Assembly: GCF_002161285.1 (NCBI RefSeq)
Contig: NZ_NFHH01000017.1
Coordinates: 1-64,000, forward strand
Length of the DNA stretch: 64,000 nucleotides
Reading direction: 5' to 3'
Origin: Blautia sp. An81
GTDB lineage: Bacteria; Bacillota; Clostridia; Lachnospirales; Lachnospiraceae
A model generated the notes under the pieces. It saw nothing but the letters and a program-made list of their open reading frames with translations, was not told where the DNA came from and searched no databases. Below are positions 6,625 to 16,268 of the stretch, piece after piece; within the stretch, counting starts at the first letter, position 1, and each line of letters begins with the position of its first letter. A program made the translations under genes and the position numbers.

Positions 6625-7800
6625 TCAGGCTGGTTTCTGATGTTTTAAAAGAGACATCAGAACCAGCAGGCACACTGGAAAGAGAATGGCAGTGAAGATT
6701 CCCAGGTTCATTTTTCCTGTGAACTGGGAGATGATCCCTACCACTCCGGGACCTGCAGAACATCCTACGTCTCCGGCCAGAGCGAACATGGCGTACATAA
6801 AGGTGCCGCCGCCTTTCAGATAAGTGGCGCCCAGAGAGAAGGTTCCGGGCCACATCAGTCCCACGGAAAAACCGCAGATGGCACAGCCAGCCAGGGCCAG
6901 AAGGGGAATGGGGGACAGAGAGGTGATCAGATAGCCAAGAATACACAGAAGGCTGGCAGACTTCAGGGATCTGATCAGATTCAGTCCTTCTCCTTTCATG
7001 CCATAAAGGAAACGGCTGAGGCCCATAAAGAAAGCAAAGGAGCAGGGACCTAACAGGTCTCCCAGGGTTTTGGATACTTTCAGTCCGTCTTCTGCAAACA
7101 TAGAAGACCACTGGCTGACGCCCTGCTCCGAGGCTCCGGCGCAGATCATGGCAAAAAACAGGACCCAGAATACCTTTATTCGGAAAATGCTTTTAGAAAG
7201 TCTGGTCTTCTCATCGTCTCCGGGAACGGCATAAATAGGCACTTTCGTAAATGCGAAGAAAGTAAACAGAGGGACCAGCGCCCACAGAGGGGGAAGGAAC
7301 CGCCAGTTTTCAATTCCAGCCAGGGTAAAGTATAAGGTGGATAAAAGCACCACGGCCATATGACCCCAACAGTAGAAGGAGTGGAGCATGCTCATCCGGG
7401 CAGCCTTATTGGTTCCCGGACAGGCCTCTACCATGGGGCTTACGATCACTTCCAGGATTCCTCCGCCTATGGCGTTGAAGATCATACAGATCAGGATTCC
7501 AGGGTAGGGATCCATAATAAAAGGAAGATAATAAAAACCGGTAAGACCGATGATGGTTACCAGAAAAGAACAGAGAGCTGCTTTTCGGTATCCGGTGCGT
7601 TTGATCACTTCCGGGGATATAAAGTCCACCAGGATCTGAATACAGAAATTCACAGTGATCAGAAGACTGATCTTGTCCAGTGAAATGCCGAATTCTCTGT
7701 TAAAAGTAAGAAATAACAAAGGCGGCAGATTATTGACAATGGCCTGGGTCACATATCCCAGGTAACAGCTGTAGACGGTATGTTTTGCCTGTAGTTTCAT
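6625..7800 (-). CDS. MFS transporter
   Basis: A 391-aa major facilitator with about 12 hydrophobic helices. Between helices 2 and 3 it has ISPEVIKRTGYRKAA, the position of the usual basic loop motif. The overall look resembles the FucP/sugar-permease group (GGGILEVIVSPMVEACPG). Start ATG 7800 follows AGGAGATTACCTC. It lies 90 bases downstream of a LysR gene on the same strand, so that regulator probably controls it. Substrate is unknown; a sugar, sugar acid or other small organic ligand are possibilities. Confidence 0.85.
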   Translation of the reverse strand: MKLQAKHTVYSCYLGYVTQAIVNNLPPLLFLTFNREFGISLDKISLLITVNFCIQILVDFISPEVIKRTGYRKAALCSFLVTIIGLTGFYYLPFIMDPYPGILICMIFNAIGGGILEVIVSPMVEACPGTNKAARMSMLHSFYCWGHMAVVLLSTLYFTLAGIENWRFLPPLWALVPLFTFFAFTKVPIYAVPGDDEKTRLSKSIFRIKVFWVLFFAMICAGASEQGVSQWSSMFAEDGLKVSKTLGDLLGPCSFAFFMGLSRFLYGMKGEGLNLIRSLKSASLLCILGYLITSLSPIPLLALAGCAICGFSVGLMWPGTFSLGATYLKGGGTFMYAMFALAGDVGCSAGPGVVGIISQFTGKMNLGIFTAILFPVCLLVLMSLLKHQKPA

Positions 7801-7890
7801 ATGAGGTAATCTCCTGTGTATGTAGTTTATGCAGTGCAGATGGGGCCCAAAGGGAAGGCTTTTCTGCACCTGAGGACAGATGGCGGAAAG

Positions 7891-8787
7891 TTATTCCGGC
7901 ATGCCTGCTTCCGGAAATAAATAGTGAAGGAATTTTTCTGCTCCCGGAGAGGAGGAAAGCTGGGAATTGTGAGCCAGCACCAACTGCCTTTTGGGAATAG
8001 TCTCCTGAACCTCCAGTTTGTAAAAATCTTCTCTCTGATGAGCCAGAACAAAATCCGGTACTACTGTGATCCCCAGGCCTATCCGGGCCAGGTCCAAAAG
8101 AAGGTCGTTGCTGGACAGCTCTGCCTCAGGGGAGAGAGAAAGGCCGTGACGGACAAAAAGCTGATGAAAGAATTCGCTGGTAGTGCTGGATTTTTCCAGC
8201 ATAAGAATGGGATACTCTGTCAACTGAGACAGGGAAAGCTTTTTTCCTTCCAAGGCAAAATAATTCTTTCCTGCTACAAAGATATCCTGAAATTCTCGAA
8301 TCTCATACCAGGTTTCCCGGCTGGTAAGATGGGTATTGGGGGCATTGACCACAATAAAATCTACCTTATTGTTCTGGAGAAGAGAGACACAGTCTCCAGA
8401 GGTAGCATTGGTGACTTTTATGCGGATATTGGGGTGTTCCCGGTGGAACCGCTGAAAGTAGGGGACCAGGAAATAGCGGCAGATGGTGTCGCTGGCGCCA
8501 ATCCGCAGGGGAGCCTCCACAGATGGGGAGTTGAGAAGCTGATTTTCCCCTTCATATAGTAGATTTACTGCTGGCTCCACGTGACGGAGCAGGGCCTCCC
8601 CTTCAGGAGTCAGGGCCACCTTTTTGGTGTTCCGCAGAAACAGAGGATGTCCCAGCTTCTGCTCAAGAGACTTGATGGACTGGCTCACTGCTGACTGGGA
8701 AATATAGAGCTGCCTGGAGGCCTGAGAAAAGCTCAGAGTAGTGGCAACATAATAAAATACCTTGTATAGTTCAAAGCTAATATCCAT
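7891..8787 (-). CDS. LysR-family transcriptional regulator
   Basis: Winged helix-turn-helix at residues about 5-60 (ATTLSFSQASRQLYISQSAVSQSIKSLEQKLG), then a CysB-like periplasmic-binding-type effector domain beginning LRIGASDTICRYFLVPYFQRF. Start ATG 8787 is preferred over 8817 because the HTH begins at once (MDISFELYKVF) and GGAAAGG precedes it. Size is 298 aa, typical. It is upstream of and codirectional with the MFS gene, its likely target. The upstream gap towards purL contains a 25-bp near-palindrome at 8960-8984 that could be an operator. Confidence 0.9.
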   Translation of the reverse strand: MDISFELYKVFYYVATTLSFSQASRQLYISQSAVSQSIKSLEQKLGHPLFLRNTKKVALTPEGEALLRHVEPAVNLLYEGENQLLNSPSVEAPLRIGASDTICRYFLVPYFQRFHREHPNIRIKVTNATSGDCVSLLQNNKVDFIVVNAPNTHLTSRETWYEIREFQDIFVAGKNYFALEGKKLSLSQLTEYPILMLEKSSTTSEFFHQLFVRHGLSLSPEAELSSNDLLLDLARIGLGITVVPDFVLAHQREDFYKLEVQETIPKRQLVLAHNSQLSSSPGAEKFLHYLFPEAGMPE

Positions 8788-8959
8788 AAAGGGCCCTTTC
8801 CTTTCTTTAATCATCAATTCTCCTGCTGTGCAGTAAATTTCCGGCCTATGTCTGGGCAGGTCCGTAAATGCTAAGAGATACTATATAGGGAATGATTTCA
8901 GGTGTCAACTTGTTTTTTAATATATAAATGCAAAATTTTGACAATCTTTATTGATGAGT

Positions 8960-8984
8960 ATGACTTATAAAAAATATTAGTCAT
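8960..8984. promoter_or_regulatory. near-perfect palindrome between lysR and purL
   Basis: ATGACTTATA (8960-8969) and TATTAGTCAT (8975-8984) are inverted with one mismatch. It lies in the divergent 258-bp region; TATAAT occurs at 8997-9002 towards purL and TTGACA at 8938-8943. No guanine or other purine riboswitch pattern was found in this leader. Confidence 0.4.
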
Positions 8985-9074
8985 ATTAATTTTACTTATA
9001 ATGTGAATTGTGATAAACTGAGTTCATAGAGTGCTATACAAATGTTATTGCCCCAGGGGCAGAAAGGAGCTTAC

Positions 9075-12000
9075 ATGAGCGAAGTAAGGCGTGTCTATGT
9101 AGAGAAAAAACCGGATTTTGCGGTAAAGGCCAAAGAGCTGAGACATGAGATTAAAAGTTATCTGGGAATCGGAGACGTTACCGGCGTCCGTGTGCTGATC
9201 CGGTATGATGTGGAAAATATTTCTGATGAGGTATTTGAGAAGGCATGCACCTGTGTATTTTCTGAGCCGCCTGTAGATGATTTATATAAGGAAACTTTTG
9301 AAGCAGCAGAGGGCTCCAGGATTTTTTCTGTGGAGTATCTGCCGGGACAGTTCGATCAGAGAGCAGATTCTGCAGTACAGTGTATCCAGTTCCTGAAAGA
9401 AGATGAACAACCCATTATCCGTTCCGCTACTACCTATGTAATTGAGGGAAATGTTTCCGATGAAGAACTGGAGGCTATTAAGAATCACTGCATTAACCCG
9501 GTGGATTCCAGGGAAGCAGAGGCAGTAAAGCCGGAGACTCTGGTGACCAAGTTTGACGAGCCGGAAGATGTAAAGATTTTTGAAGGATTTACAGAAATGG
9601 AAGAGGAGGCCTTAAAAGAGCTTTATGCTTCTCTGAATCTGGCTATGACCTTCAAGGATTTCCTCCATATTCAGAACTATTTTAAGACAGAAGAAAAGAG
9701 AGATCCTTCCATGACGGAAATCCGGGTGCTGGATACCTACTGGTCCGATCACTGCCGTCATACCACCTTCTCCACAGAGCTGAAAAATGTAGAGTTCGGA
9801 GAAGGAGATTATAAAGAGCCTATTGTAAAAACCTATGAGAAATATCTGGCAGACCGCCAGGTGATCTATAAAGACAGAGATGACAAATTTGTCTGCCTGA
9901 TGGATCTGGCTTTGATGGCCATGAAGAAATTAAAGGCAGAGGGAAAGCTTCAGGATCAGGAAGAATCTGAAGAGATCAACGCCTGCTCTATTGTAGTTCC
10001 TGTAGACGTAGATGGAAAGGAAGAGGAGTGGCTCATCAACTTTAAAAACGAGACACACAACCATCCTACAGAGATTGAGCCTTTCGGAGGCGCAGCTACC
10101 TGTCTTGGCGGAGCTATCCGTGACCCGCTGTCCGGACGTACCTATGTATATCAGGCTATGCGTGTGACCGGCGCAGCAGATCCTACCGTATCTGTGAAAG
10201 ATACCATGAAGGGAAAACTTCCTCAGAAAAAGCTGGTCAGAGGAGCTGCAGAAGGATATTCTTCCTATGGAAACCAGATTGGTCTGGCTACCGGTTATGT
10301 AAAAGAAATCTATCATCCGAATTATGTAGCAAAACGTATGGAGATCGGGGCTGTTATGGGAGCTGCTCCAAGAAGAGCCGTTATCCGTGAAACCTCAGAT
10401 CCGGGAGATATCATCATCCTTCTGGGAGGACGTACAGGCCGTGACGGCTGCGGCGGAGCTACCGGTTCTTCCAAAGTCCATACAGAGGAATCTATTGAGA
10501 CCTGCGGCGCAGAAGTACAGAAAGGAAATGCTCCTACTGAGAGAAAAATCCAGAGACTGTTCCGCAGAGAAGAAGTGAGCAAGATTATTAAGAAGTGCAA
10601 CGATTTCGGTGCAGGGGGCGTGTCCGTAGCCATCGGCGAACTGGCAGCAGGTCTGAAGATCGATCTGGACAAGGTGCCGAAGAAATATGCCGGCCTGGAT
10701 GGTACAGAAATTGCTATTTCTGAGTCTCAGGAACGTATGGCAGTAGTGATAGATCCCAAAGATGTAGATACCTTCCTTGGCTATGCCCAGGAGGAAAACC
10801 TTGAGGCTGTACCTGTGGCTGTTGTTACAGAGAGCCCCAGACTGGTGATGAACTGGAGAGGAAACACTATTGTAGATCTGTCCAGAGCATTCCTGGATAC
10901 TAATGGCGCTCATCAGGAGACCGATGTATATGTAGAGGTTCCTAACAAAGAAGGAAATGTTTTAGACAGGGCTTCTGATATCGGAGATGTGAAAAAGAAA
11001 TGGCTGGATACACTTTCAGACCTGAACACCTGCTCCCAGAAGGGACTGGTGGAGATGTTTGACGGCTCTATCGGTGCAGGAAGCGTATTTATGCCTTATG
11101 GCGGAAAATATCAGCTTACAGAAACCCAGACCATGGTTGCAAAAGTTCCGGTCCAGAACGGCAAGACCGAGACTGTTACTATGATGAGCTATGGCTTTGA
11201 TCCTTATCTGTCAAGCTGGAGTCCTTATCACGGAGCTGTTTACGCTGTGACAGAATCTGTGGCAAGAATCGTAGCTTCCGGCGGAGATTACAGCAAGATC
11301 CGCTTTACCTTCCAGGAATATTTCAGGAGAATGACCGAAGATCCTCACCGCTGGAGTCAGCCTTTCGCTGCTCTTCTGGGAGCTTATGCGGCACAGCTTG
11401 GCTTTGGACTTCCTTCTATCGGCGGCAAGGACTCTATGTCCGGAACCTTTAATGATATCGATGTACCGCCTACGCTGGTATCCTTTGCTGTGGACGTGGC
11501 AAAAGAAAAAGATATTATCACACCGGAGCTGAAGAAAACAGGAAGTAAGCTGGTATGGCTGAGAATGCCCAAAGCTGCCTATGATCTTCCGGATTTTGAG
11601 GCCCTGAAGGAACAGTATGGTAAATTCAGAGAAGACGTTCAGGCAGGAAGAATCCTCTCTGCATATGCTCTGGACCGTCATGGCATTGCCGCCGCTGTTT
11701 CCAAAATGGCTTTTGGCAATCAGAAAGGCGTGAAGATTGAACATAATGTAGATGAGAGAGACCTGTTCTCACCTGGATTTGGAGATATTATCTGTGAAGT
11801 GGCAGATGGAAAGGTAGGAGAACTGGCCATTACCTATACTGTGATCGGTGAAGTGACAGATACTGCCTGCCTGGAATATAAAGATATGAAGATTACTATG
11901 GCAGAAGCTCTGGAAACCTGGAAAGCTCCTTTGGAGAAAGTCTTCAAGACACGTTCCGGTTCTGAAACAGATGATGCTACCAAAAGTATGGATAAGGGTC

Positions 12001-12842
12001 TCTATGACACCAAGGACGTACACATCTGTTCCCACAAAATTGCCCAGCCTACAGTGTTCATTCCTGTATTCCCGGGAACCAACTGCGAGTACGACAGCAC
12101 AAAGGCATTTGAAAGAGCGGGAGCAAAGGTTATTACCAAGGTATTCAAGAATCTGGATGCGGAGCACATCCGTGATTCCGTGGAAGTCTTTGAAAAAGCC
12201 ATTGACCAGGCACAGATGATCATGTTCCCAGGCGGATTCTCCGCCGGTGACGAGCCTGATGGATCTGCCAAGTTCTTTGCGACAGCTTTCCAGAATGCAA
12301 AGATCAAAGAAGCAGTTATGCGTCTGTTAAATGAGAGAGATGGACTGGCTCTTGGTATCTGCAACGGCTTCCAGGCCCTGATCAAGCTGGGACTGGTTCC
12401 CTACGGTGAGATCATGGGACAGACAGAAGAATCTCCTACACTGACCTTTAATACCATTGGACGTCATATTTCCAAGATGGTTTACACTAAAGTGGTGACA
12501 AACAAATCCCCATGGCTGTTAAAGGCAGAGCTTGGAAAAGTTTACACCAATCCGGCTTCCCACGGTGAAGGACGGTTCGTAGCTAACGAAGAATGGCTGA
12601 AGAAACTCTTTGAGAACGGCCAGGTGGCTACTCAGTACTGCGACCTGAATGGAAACATTACTATGGACGAAGAATGGAATGTAAACGGTTCCTACTGTGC
12701 TATCGAAGGAATCACCAGCCCTGACGGACGTGTTCTGGGTAAGATGGCTCATTCCGAAAGAAGAGGCGACGGCGTAGCCATTAATATCTACGGAGAGCAG
12801 GACATGAAGATCTTCGAGTCCGGAGTGGAGTATTTCAAATAA
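9075..12842 (+). CDS. purL: phosphoribosylformylglycinamidine synthase, large single-chain PurL
   Basis: It converts FGAR, ATP and glutamine to FGAM in purine synthesis. At 1255 aa it is the fused form: linker domain, two AIRS-type ATP-binding halves (NHPTEIEPFGGAATCLGGAI near residue 330) and a C-terminal glutaminase (FPGGFSAGDEP, then LGICNGFQAL with the catalytic Cys, and MAHSERRG with the His). Start ATG 9075 has AAAGGAG upstream; the earlier ATG at 9042 lacks a site. It is monocistronic here, with its own terminator. Confidence 0.97.
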   Translation: MSEVRRVYVEKKPDFAVKAKELRHEIKSYLGIGDVTGVRVLIRYDVENISDEVFEKACTCVFSEPPVDDLYKETFEAAEGSRIFSVEYLPGQFDQRADSAVQCIQFLKEDEQPIIRSATTYVIEGNVSDEELEAIKNHCINPVDSREAEAVKPETLVTKFDEPEDVKIFEGFTEMEEEALKELYASLNLAMTFKDFLHIQNYFKTEEKRDPSMTEIRVLDTYWSDHCRHTTFSTELKNVEFGEGDYKEPIVKTYEKYLADRQVIYKDRDDKFVCLMDLALMAMKKLKAEGKLQDQEESEEINACSIVVPVDVDGKEEEWLINFKNETHNHPTEIEPFGGAATCLGGAIRDPLSGRTYVYQAMRVTGAADPTVSVKDTMKGKLPQKKLVRGAAEGYSSYGNQIGLATGYVKEIYHPNYVAKRMEIGAVMGAAPRRAVIRETSDPGDIIILLGGRTGRDGCGGATGSSKVHTEESIETCGAEVQKGNAPTERKIQRLFRREEVSKIIKKCNDFGAGGVSVAIGELAAGLKIDLDKVPKKYAGLDGTEIAISESQERMAVVIDPKDVDTFLGYAQEENLEAVPVAVVTESPRLVMNWRGNTIVDLSRAFLDTNGAHQETDVYVEVPNKEGNVLDRASDIGDVKKKWLDTLSDLNTCSQKGLVEMFDGSIGAGSVFMPYGGKYQLTETQTMVAKVPVQNGKTETVTMMSYGFDPYLSSWSPYHGAVYAVTESVARIVASGGDYSKIRFTFQEYFRRMTEDPHRWSQPFAALLGAYAAQLGFGLPSIGGKDSMSGTFNDIDVPPTLVSFAVDVAKEKDIITPELKKTGSKLVWLRMPKAAYDLPDFEALKEQYGKFREDVQAGRILSAYALDRHGIAAAVSKMAFGNQKGVKIEHNVDERDLFSPGFGDIICEVADGKVGELAITYTVIGEVTDTACLEYKDMKITMAEALETWKAPLEKVFKTRSGSETDDATKSMDKGLYDTKDVHICSHKIAQPTVFIPVFPGTNCEYDSTKAFERAGAKVITKVFKNLDAEHIRDSVEVFEKAIDQAQMIMFPGGFSAGDEPDGSAKFFATAFQNAKIKEAVMRLLNERDGLALGICNGFQALIKLGLVPYGEIMGQTEESPTLTFNTIGRHISKMVYTKVVTNKSPWLLKAELGKVYTNPASHGEGRFVANEEWLKKLFENGQVATQYCDLNGNITMDEEWNVNGSYCAIEGITSPDGRVLGKMAHSERRGDGVAINIYGEQDMKIFESGVEYFK

Positions 12843-12895
12843 GATATTGCTGAAGAGAAAGTAACTTAATGACAGTTAGATAAGCGAGCAGCAGA

Positions 12896-12932
12896 AAACG
12901 GGTAAGAGGCTAAAAGATTCTTGCCCGTTTTT
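12896..12932 (+). terminator. terminator after purL
   Basis: AAACGGGTAAGA (12896-12907) pairs with TCTTGCCCGTTT (12919-12930), followed by TT. Confidence 0.85.
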
Positions 12933-13007
12933 CTATATATTAATGAAGAGTTTTGCTGTCCGTTGTCTATATAGAATGGAATAAGGTAAAATTAATAGAG
13001 GCTTACT

Positions 13008-13463
13008 ATGGAACATTTTGGTGTAACTGTACGTTCTGGAAAATATGGCCTAGAACTAACAAGGGAAAAGTATGCATTTATCAATAATAAATCTTCTTTT
13101 AACAAAAGCCCATATTTAGTTATAAGAGATGCTTATACTGATGAAACTGGGAAATATTATACAGATGAATGGTGTCTTGAATATAAAGAAAAATGTCTTC
13201 AAAATTTTGATTTAAATATGAAATTTTTTTCGTGTTTAAATCATGATGAATTTGAACATGAAATCACTAACTTTCTTCAAGACAATAAAGAGTTTAAATG
13301 TGTACATGATTTAAAAGAATGGAAAGGAATTAGAGGATATTATCTGATGATACTTGATAAGTATTGTCAAATTTATGTTGGAACGACAGATGATATAAAA
13401 TCACGCATTCAACAACATTGGTCTTTCAGATGTAAAAAGGTTGAATGCAATAATTTTTCATGA
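13008..13463 (+). CDS. GIY-YIG-type protein, apparently truncated after the YIG half
   Basis: Residues about 108-136 read RGYYLMILDKYCQIYVGTTD followed by DIKSRIQQHW, a good match to the start of a GIY-YIG endonuclease domain (GxYY...YxGxTxDxxxRxxxH). The domain normally continues for 50 or more residues with catalytic Glu and Asn, but here the frame stops soon after (KKVECNNFS). The first 100 residues are unrecognised. The gene is strongly AT-rich compared with purL, suggesting acquired DNA. It may be a decayed nuclease gene. AGAGG precedes the ATG. Confidence 0.55.
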   Translation: MEHFGVTVRSGKYGLELTREKYAFINNKSSFNKSPYLVIRDAYTDETGKYYTDEWCLEYKEKCLQNFDLNMKFFSCLNHDEFEHEITNFLQDNKEFKCVHDLKEWKGIRGYYLMILDKYCQIYVGTTDDIKSRIQQHWSFRCKKVECNNFS

Positions 13464-13637
13464 TATGCTTAAATTAGCAATTCTATTATTTTCTTTAGTT
13501 CTATTTTGATTCATTTATGAATGTTCAGTATTAAAAAGTTATTTTTTAGTGATTAACAGTGCTATTCCCCAAACAAAATTATCTGCCAACTAATGCTAAA
13601 AGACTGCGCAGCAGGAAATAAATAAAGGAGGTGTACT

Positions 13638-14141
13638 TTGGAGAATATAGAGATAAGAAATATTCCAGTAGTTGAAAATATTATATTTTCAGGTAAACAG
13701 AATATCCCATGGAAATGTGTCGAAAAGTATCTGAAGTCTTATGTGGGATTGGTAGTTAAGGTAGAAGAATATCAAGATAAAATAGTGATAGCCGGCAACT
13801 TCCCAGATGAATATACAGGCTCAAAATACACAAAATCTTTAAGAGGAGCAGTGGCAAAAGCTAAAGCAAATGCGGTGCAAGTTATTGAACCAATGATTCA
13901 GTATGCAACAAACAGAAGATGGACTGAAAACAAAAGTAAAAAACATAAGAAAGATGCGTCTGAGGGCTGGTACCGGTATGATACTAAATTTTATATACAA
14001 GTCCAAAGCAGCAATGAATTCAACAGGCGGCTTAATCTATATAGTGCTTCAATTATTGTCAGGATGACTTTAGATGGATTATTTTTATATGATATAATAA
14101 ATATAAAAAAAGAAGCGAGTAAGCCGCTTGAGTCACCATGA
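13638..14141 (+). CDS. conserved clostridial protein of unknown function (167 aa)
   Basis: A TTG start at 13638 has an ideal AAAGGAGGTG 5-12 bases upstream. I recognise the overall pattern (IPWKCVEKYL, GNFPDEYTGSKYTKSLRGAVAKAKANA, ATNRRW, GWYRYDT, NIKKEAS) as a family found across Clostridia, but know no function. There is no membrane segment. The last codons lie inside the downstream terminator stem. It is AT-rich and sits with the GIY-YIG gene in what looks like a small insert between purL and the OLD gene. Confidence 0.7.
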   Translation: MENIEIRNIPVVENIIFSGKQNIPWKCVEKYLKSYVGLVVKVEEYQDKIVIAGNFPDEYTGSKYTKSLRGAVAKAKANAVQVIEPMIQYATNRRWTENKSKKHKKDASEGWYRYDTKFYIQVQSSNEFNRRLNLYSASIIVRMTLDGLFLYDIINIKKEASKPLESP

Positions 14142-14168
14142 CTGTACGGTAGAAAACCGCTTCTTTTC
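14108..14168 (+). terminator. terminator overlapping the end of the 167-aa gene
   Basis: AAAAGAAGCG pairs with CGCTTCTTTT across a ~40-base loop containing the stop codon; Ts follow. Confidence 0.65.
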
Positions 14169-14224
14169 TTTAAACTATCATAAATATAGAAATAATGCAA
14201 GTAGAAATTTTTGTTCCTGAATAT

Positions 14225-16081
14225 TCACGTCCGCTTTCTGTTTTCAAAAAAGGGTATCTTTTCAATAGCTTCCAGTATATCCTGAAAATCTTTCCTGGGA
14301 GCCAGGTCTATGTATTTTCTTAAGAGGTCAGTCTCCTGTTTTTTGTATGGGCCGTAGAAGATATTGTAAAGATCGTGGCCTCGGATATAGATTTTAATCT
14401 CTTCCATATTCTCCTTAATATCTTCTTCCGTTTCCAGATTCTGTCCCAGAACCTGAGTGAGGTGGCGTCCGCTCCGGGTGCGATGGAGATATTCTGTCCA
14501 TTTTTCCAGAAGGATTTTATAGAAATCTTCCGGCTTAGGAAGGATATCAAGCCTGGCCATAACCTCTGGATTCAAAAAATAATTTTCAAAAGAATAATAT
14601 TTCAGGACCAGCACGTTTTTCGACGTCACTCTGGGCAGGCGGTCTACATCTTCCAGATTCCGTTCCTCATAATATCTGCATAGAGAACGGACCAGCTCCT
14701 GGTGATCTTTGCCGTCTCCGTCCCGGATCATGAGAAACTGATCTTTCAGGTAGACCTGATTCATATATTTCAGGTTTGCATAGGTCTTGATGTTGGTACA
14801 GCTATTAGTAGTTATAATAGAAATCCGTGAGAGACTGCCGTCTTCGTTGTAGATTTCGGAATAGTATTTTTCCAGAAGAAGAGGAAGGCGGCTTTTGTCC
14901 TGCTTTCCCTCTACGATAAAAACAAAATCCACACCCAGGAGATCTCCCGCAGAGTAGCCCAGATCTTCCAGGACCCGTGAGAGGCTGGTCTTTTCCCGAA
15001 GGCTGGGAAGACCTTTTTCATCGAGAACAATCTGCCGTATCTGCCGGCTGTTAAATGGGGACAGCAGATTGGGAGAGTGGGTGGAAAAAATTACCTGGCA
15101 CTTTTTGGAAAGCCGGTAAAGGATTTCGCTGGAAGTCTTTTGAAGCTGAGGATGAAGAAAGATTTCCGGATCTTCCATAAGGAGAAGGGCAGGAAGCCGG
15201 TCCTCTTCTTCCATGTAGGCTTCCAGAAGAGACAAAAGGTAAATGCTCCGCATGCCTTCTCCCAGCTGAGATACGGGAAAAGGATCTTCATGGTTTCTCT
15301 GTCGGATATATCCATGAACCTGGAAAAGCTCTCCAGTATGGCTGGTGAGGTCATAGGTAATCTCCCCATGGTAACCGCTGTTTTTTCCGAAATACTGGTT
15401 TACCTTGTCTGAAAAATCTTTCAGATTCATATGATACAATTTATATTCCAGAAGCTTTTCTGTTTCGAAGGCGTTCAGCTCTTCCGGGGTTTTCCTGTTC
15501 AGAAGGCCAATACAGGAAAAACAGTGGGTACATTTTTTCATTGGGTCGAAAAGGCAGCAGTCCATACGCATCTGATTCAGCAGATCATCTTCGGTAAAGG
15601 ACAGGAGATTGTGCTGGACCTTTTCCAGATTCCTTTCACTGTCCAGAAAATAGACAGAGGGAAGAAGCTGGGGAATGTAGCGGTTGTTTTTATGAAAACC
15701 GTCATGGTACCGGATACTGCCATTCTGATTGGCAATATAGGAAAAGGTCAGCACATCCTTTTGGAAAGAGGGAAGCTTCTGACAGAAATCCCGATACCAG
15801 GAGTCCCACCGTTTATAGGAGCTGACTTTTTTTGCCTGAAATAGAAGTTCCAGATCCCGGGAGGTCAGGGAGAGGGAAATAGAAATTTCAATGTTCTGCT
15901 TCTGAAGGTTAAAATCAGAAGCAGAAGGGCGATATTCTCCCATAGCAGCGGCAACAGCCTGAAGGACAGAAGACTTCCCTACACTGTTTTGTCCCACTAA
16001 AATCAAGGCAGATCCGATATCCCGGATGATCATGTTTTCTATGGATTTAAAATTCTGTATCTGAAGAAAAGAAATTTCCAT
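14225..16081 (-). CDS. OLD-family ATPase with TOPRIM nuclease domain
   Basis: OLD proteins couple an ABC/SMC-like ATPase to a metal-dependent TOPRIM nuclease and often act in phage defence. Walker A is VGQNSVGKSS near residue 30; LGEGMRS is the signature and LLMEDPEIFLHPQ the Walker B. The TOPRIM half has FIVEGKQDKS near 389 (the Glu) and MIRDGDGKDH near 452 (DxD). The ATP domain carries an extra four-Cys segment (CCLFDPMKKCTHCFSC, about 173-187). Start ATG 16081 has GAGGAGG upstream. There is no adjacent UvrD/GajB gene, so it is a class 1, stand-alone type. Confidence 0.85.
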   Translation of the reverse strand: MEISFLQIQNFKSIENMIIRDIGSALILVGQNSVGKSSVLQAVAAAMGEYRPSASDFNLQKQNIEISISLSLTSRDLELLFQAKKVSSYKRWDSWYRDFCQKLPSFQKDVLTFSYIANQNGSIRYHDGFHKNNRYIPQLLPSVYFLDSERNLEKVQHNLLSFTEDDLLNQMRMDCCLFDPMKKCTHCFSCIGLLNRKTPEELNAFETEKLLEYKLYHMNLKDFSDKVNQYFGKNSGYHGEITYDLTSHTGELFQVHGYIRQRNHEDPFPVSQLGEGMRSIYLLSLLEAYMEEEDRLPALLLMEDPEIFLHPQLQKTSSEILYRLSKKCQVIFSTHSPNLLSPFNSRQIRQIVLDEKGLPSLREKTSLSRVLEDLGYSAGDLLGVDFVFIVEGKQDKSRLPLLLEKYYSEIYNEDGSLSRISIITTNSCTNIKTYANLKYMNQVYLKDQFLMIRDGDGKDHQELVRSLCRYYEERNLEDVDRLPRVTSKNVLVLKYYSFENYFLNPEVMARLDILPKPEDFYKILLEKWTEYLHRTRSGRHLTQVLGQNLETEEDIKENMEEIKIYIRGHDLYNIFYGPYKKQETDLLRKYIDLAPRKDFQDILEAIEKIPFFENRKRT

Positions 16082-16180
16082 GGAAGGCCTCCTCGTGCAA
16101 GACTTATAAGATATACTCATCATAGCATAGGGCAGGGAAAAATGATAGAAGAAGACAGGAGAAGCTTTGAAAATCTTTAG

Positions 16181-16246
16181 TGTAAAAAGAGTTTGACATT
16201 TTGTATCATAAGCACTATACTGAAAATGTAAAAAGGATTTGACATA
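16181..16246 (+). promoter_or_regulatory. promoter with direct-repeat operator candidate
   Basis: TTGACA (16193-16198) and TATACT (16216-16221) are exactly 17 bases apart. The segment TGTAAAAAGAGTTTGACAT at 16181 recurs as TGTAAAAAGGATTTGACAT at 16227, 46 bases on. The duplicated segment is a plausible site for the XRE regulator encoded downstream. Confidence 0.65.
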
Positions 16247-16268
16247 TTAGAAGTTAAGGGGGATTTTT

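Noticed and set aside
8880..9070. Purine riboswitch before purL
   Set aside because: The conserved junction and loop bases are absent; only a near-palindrome and a -10-like box are seen.
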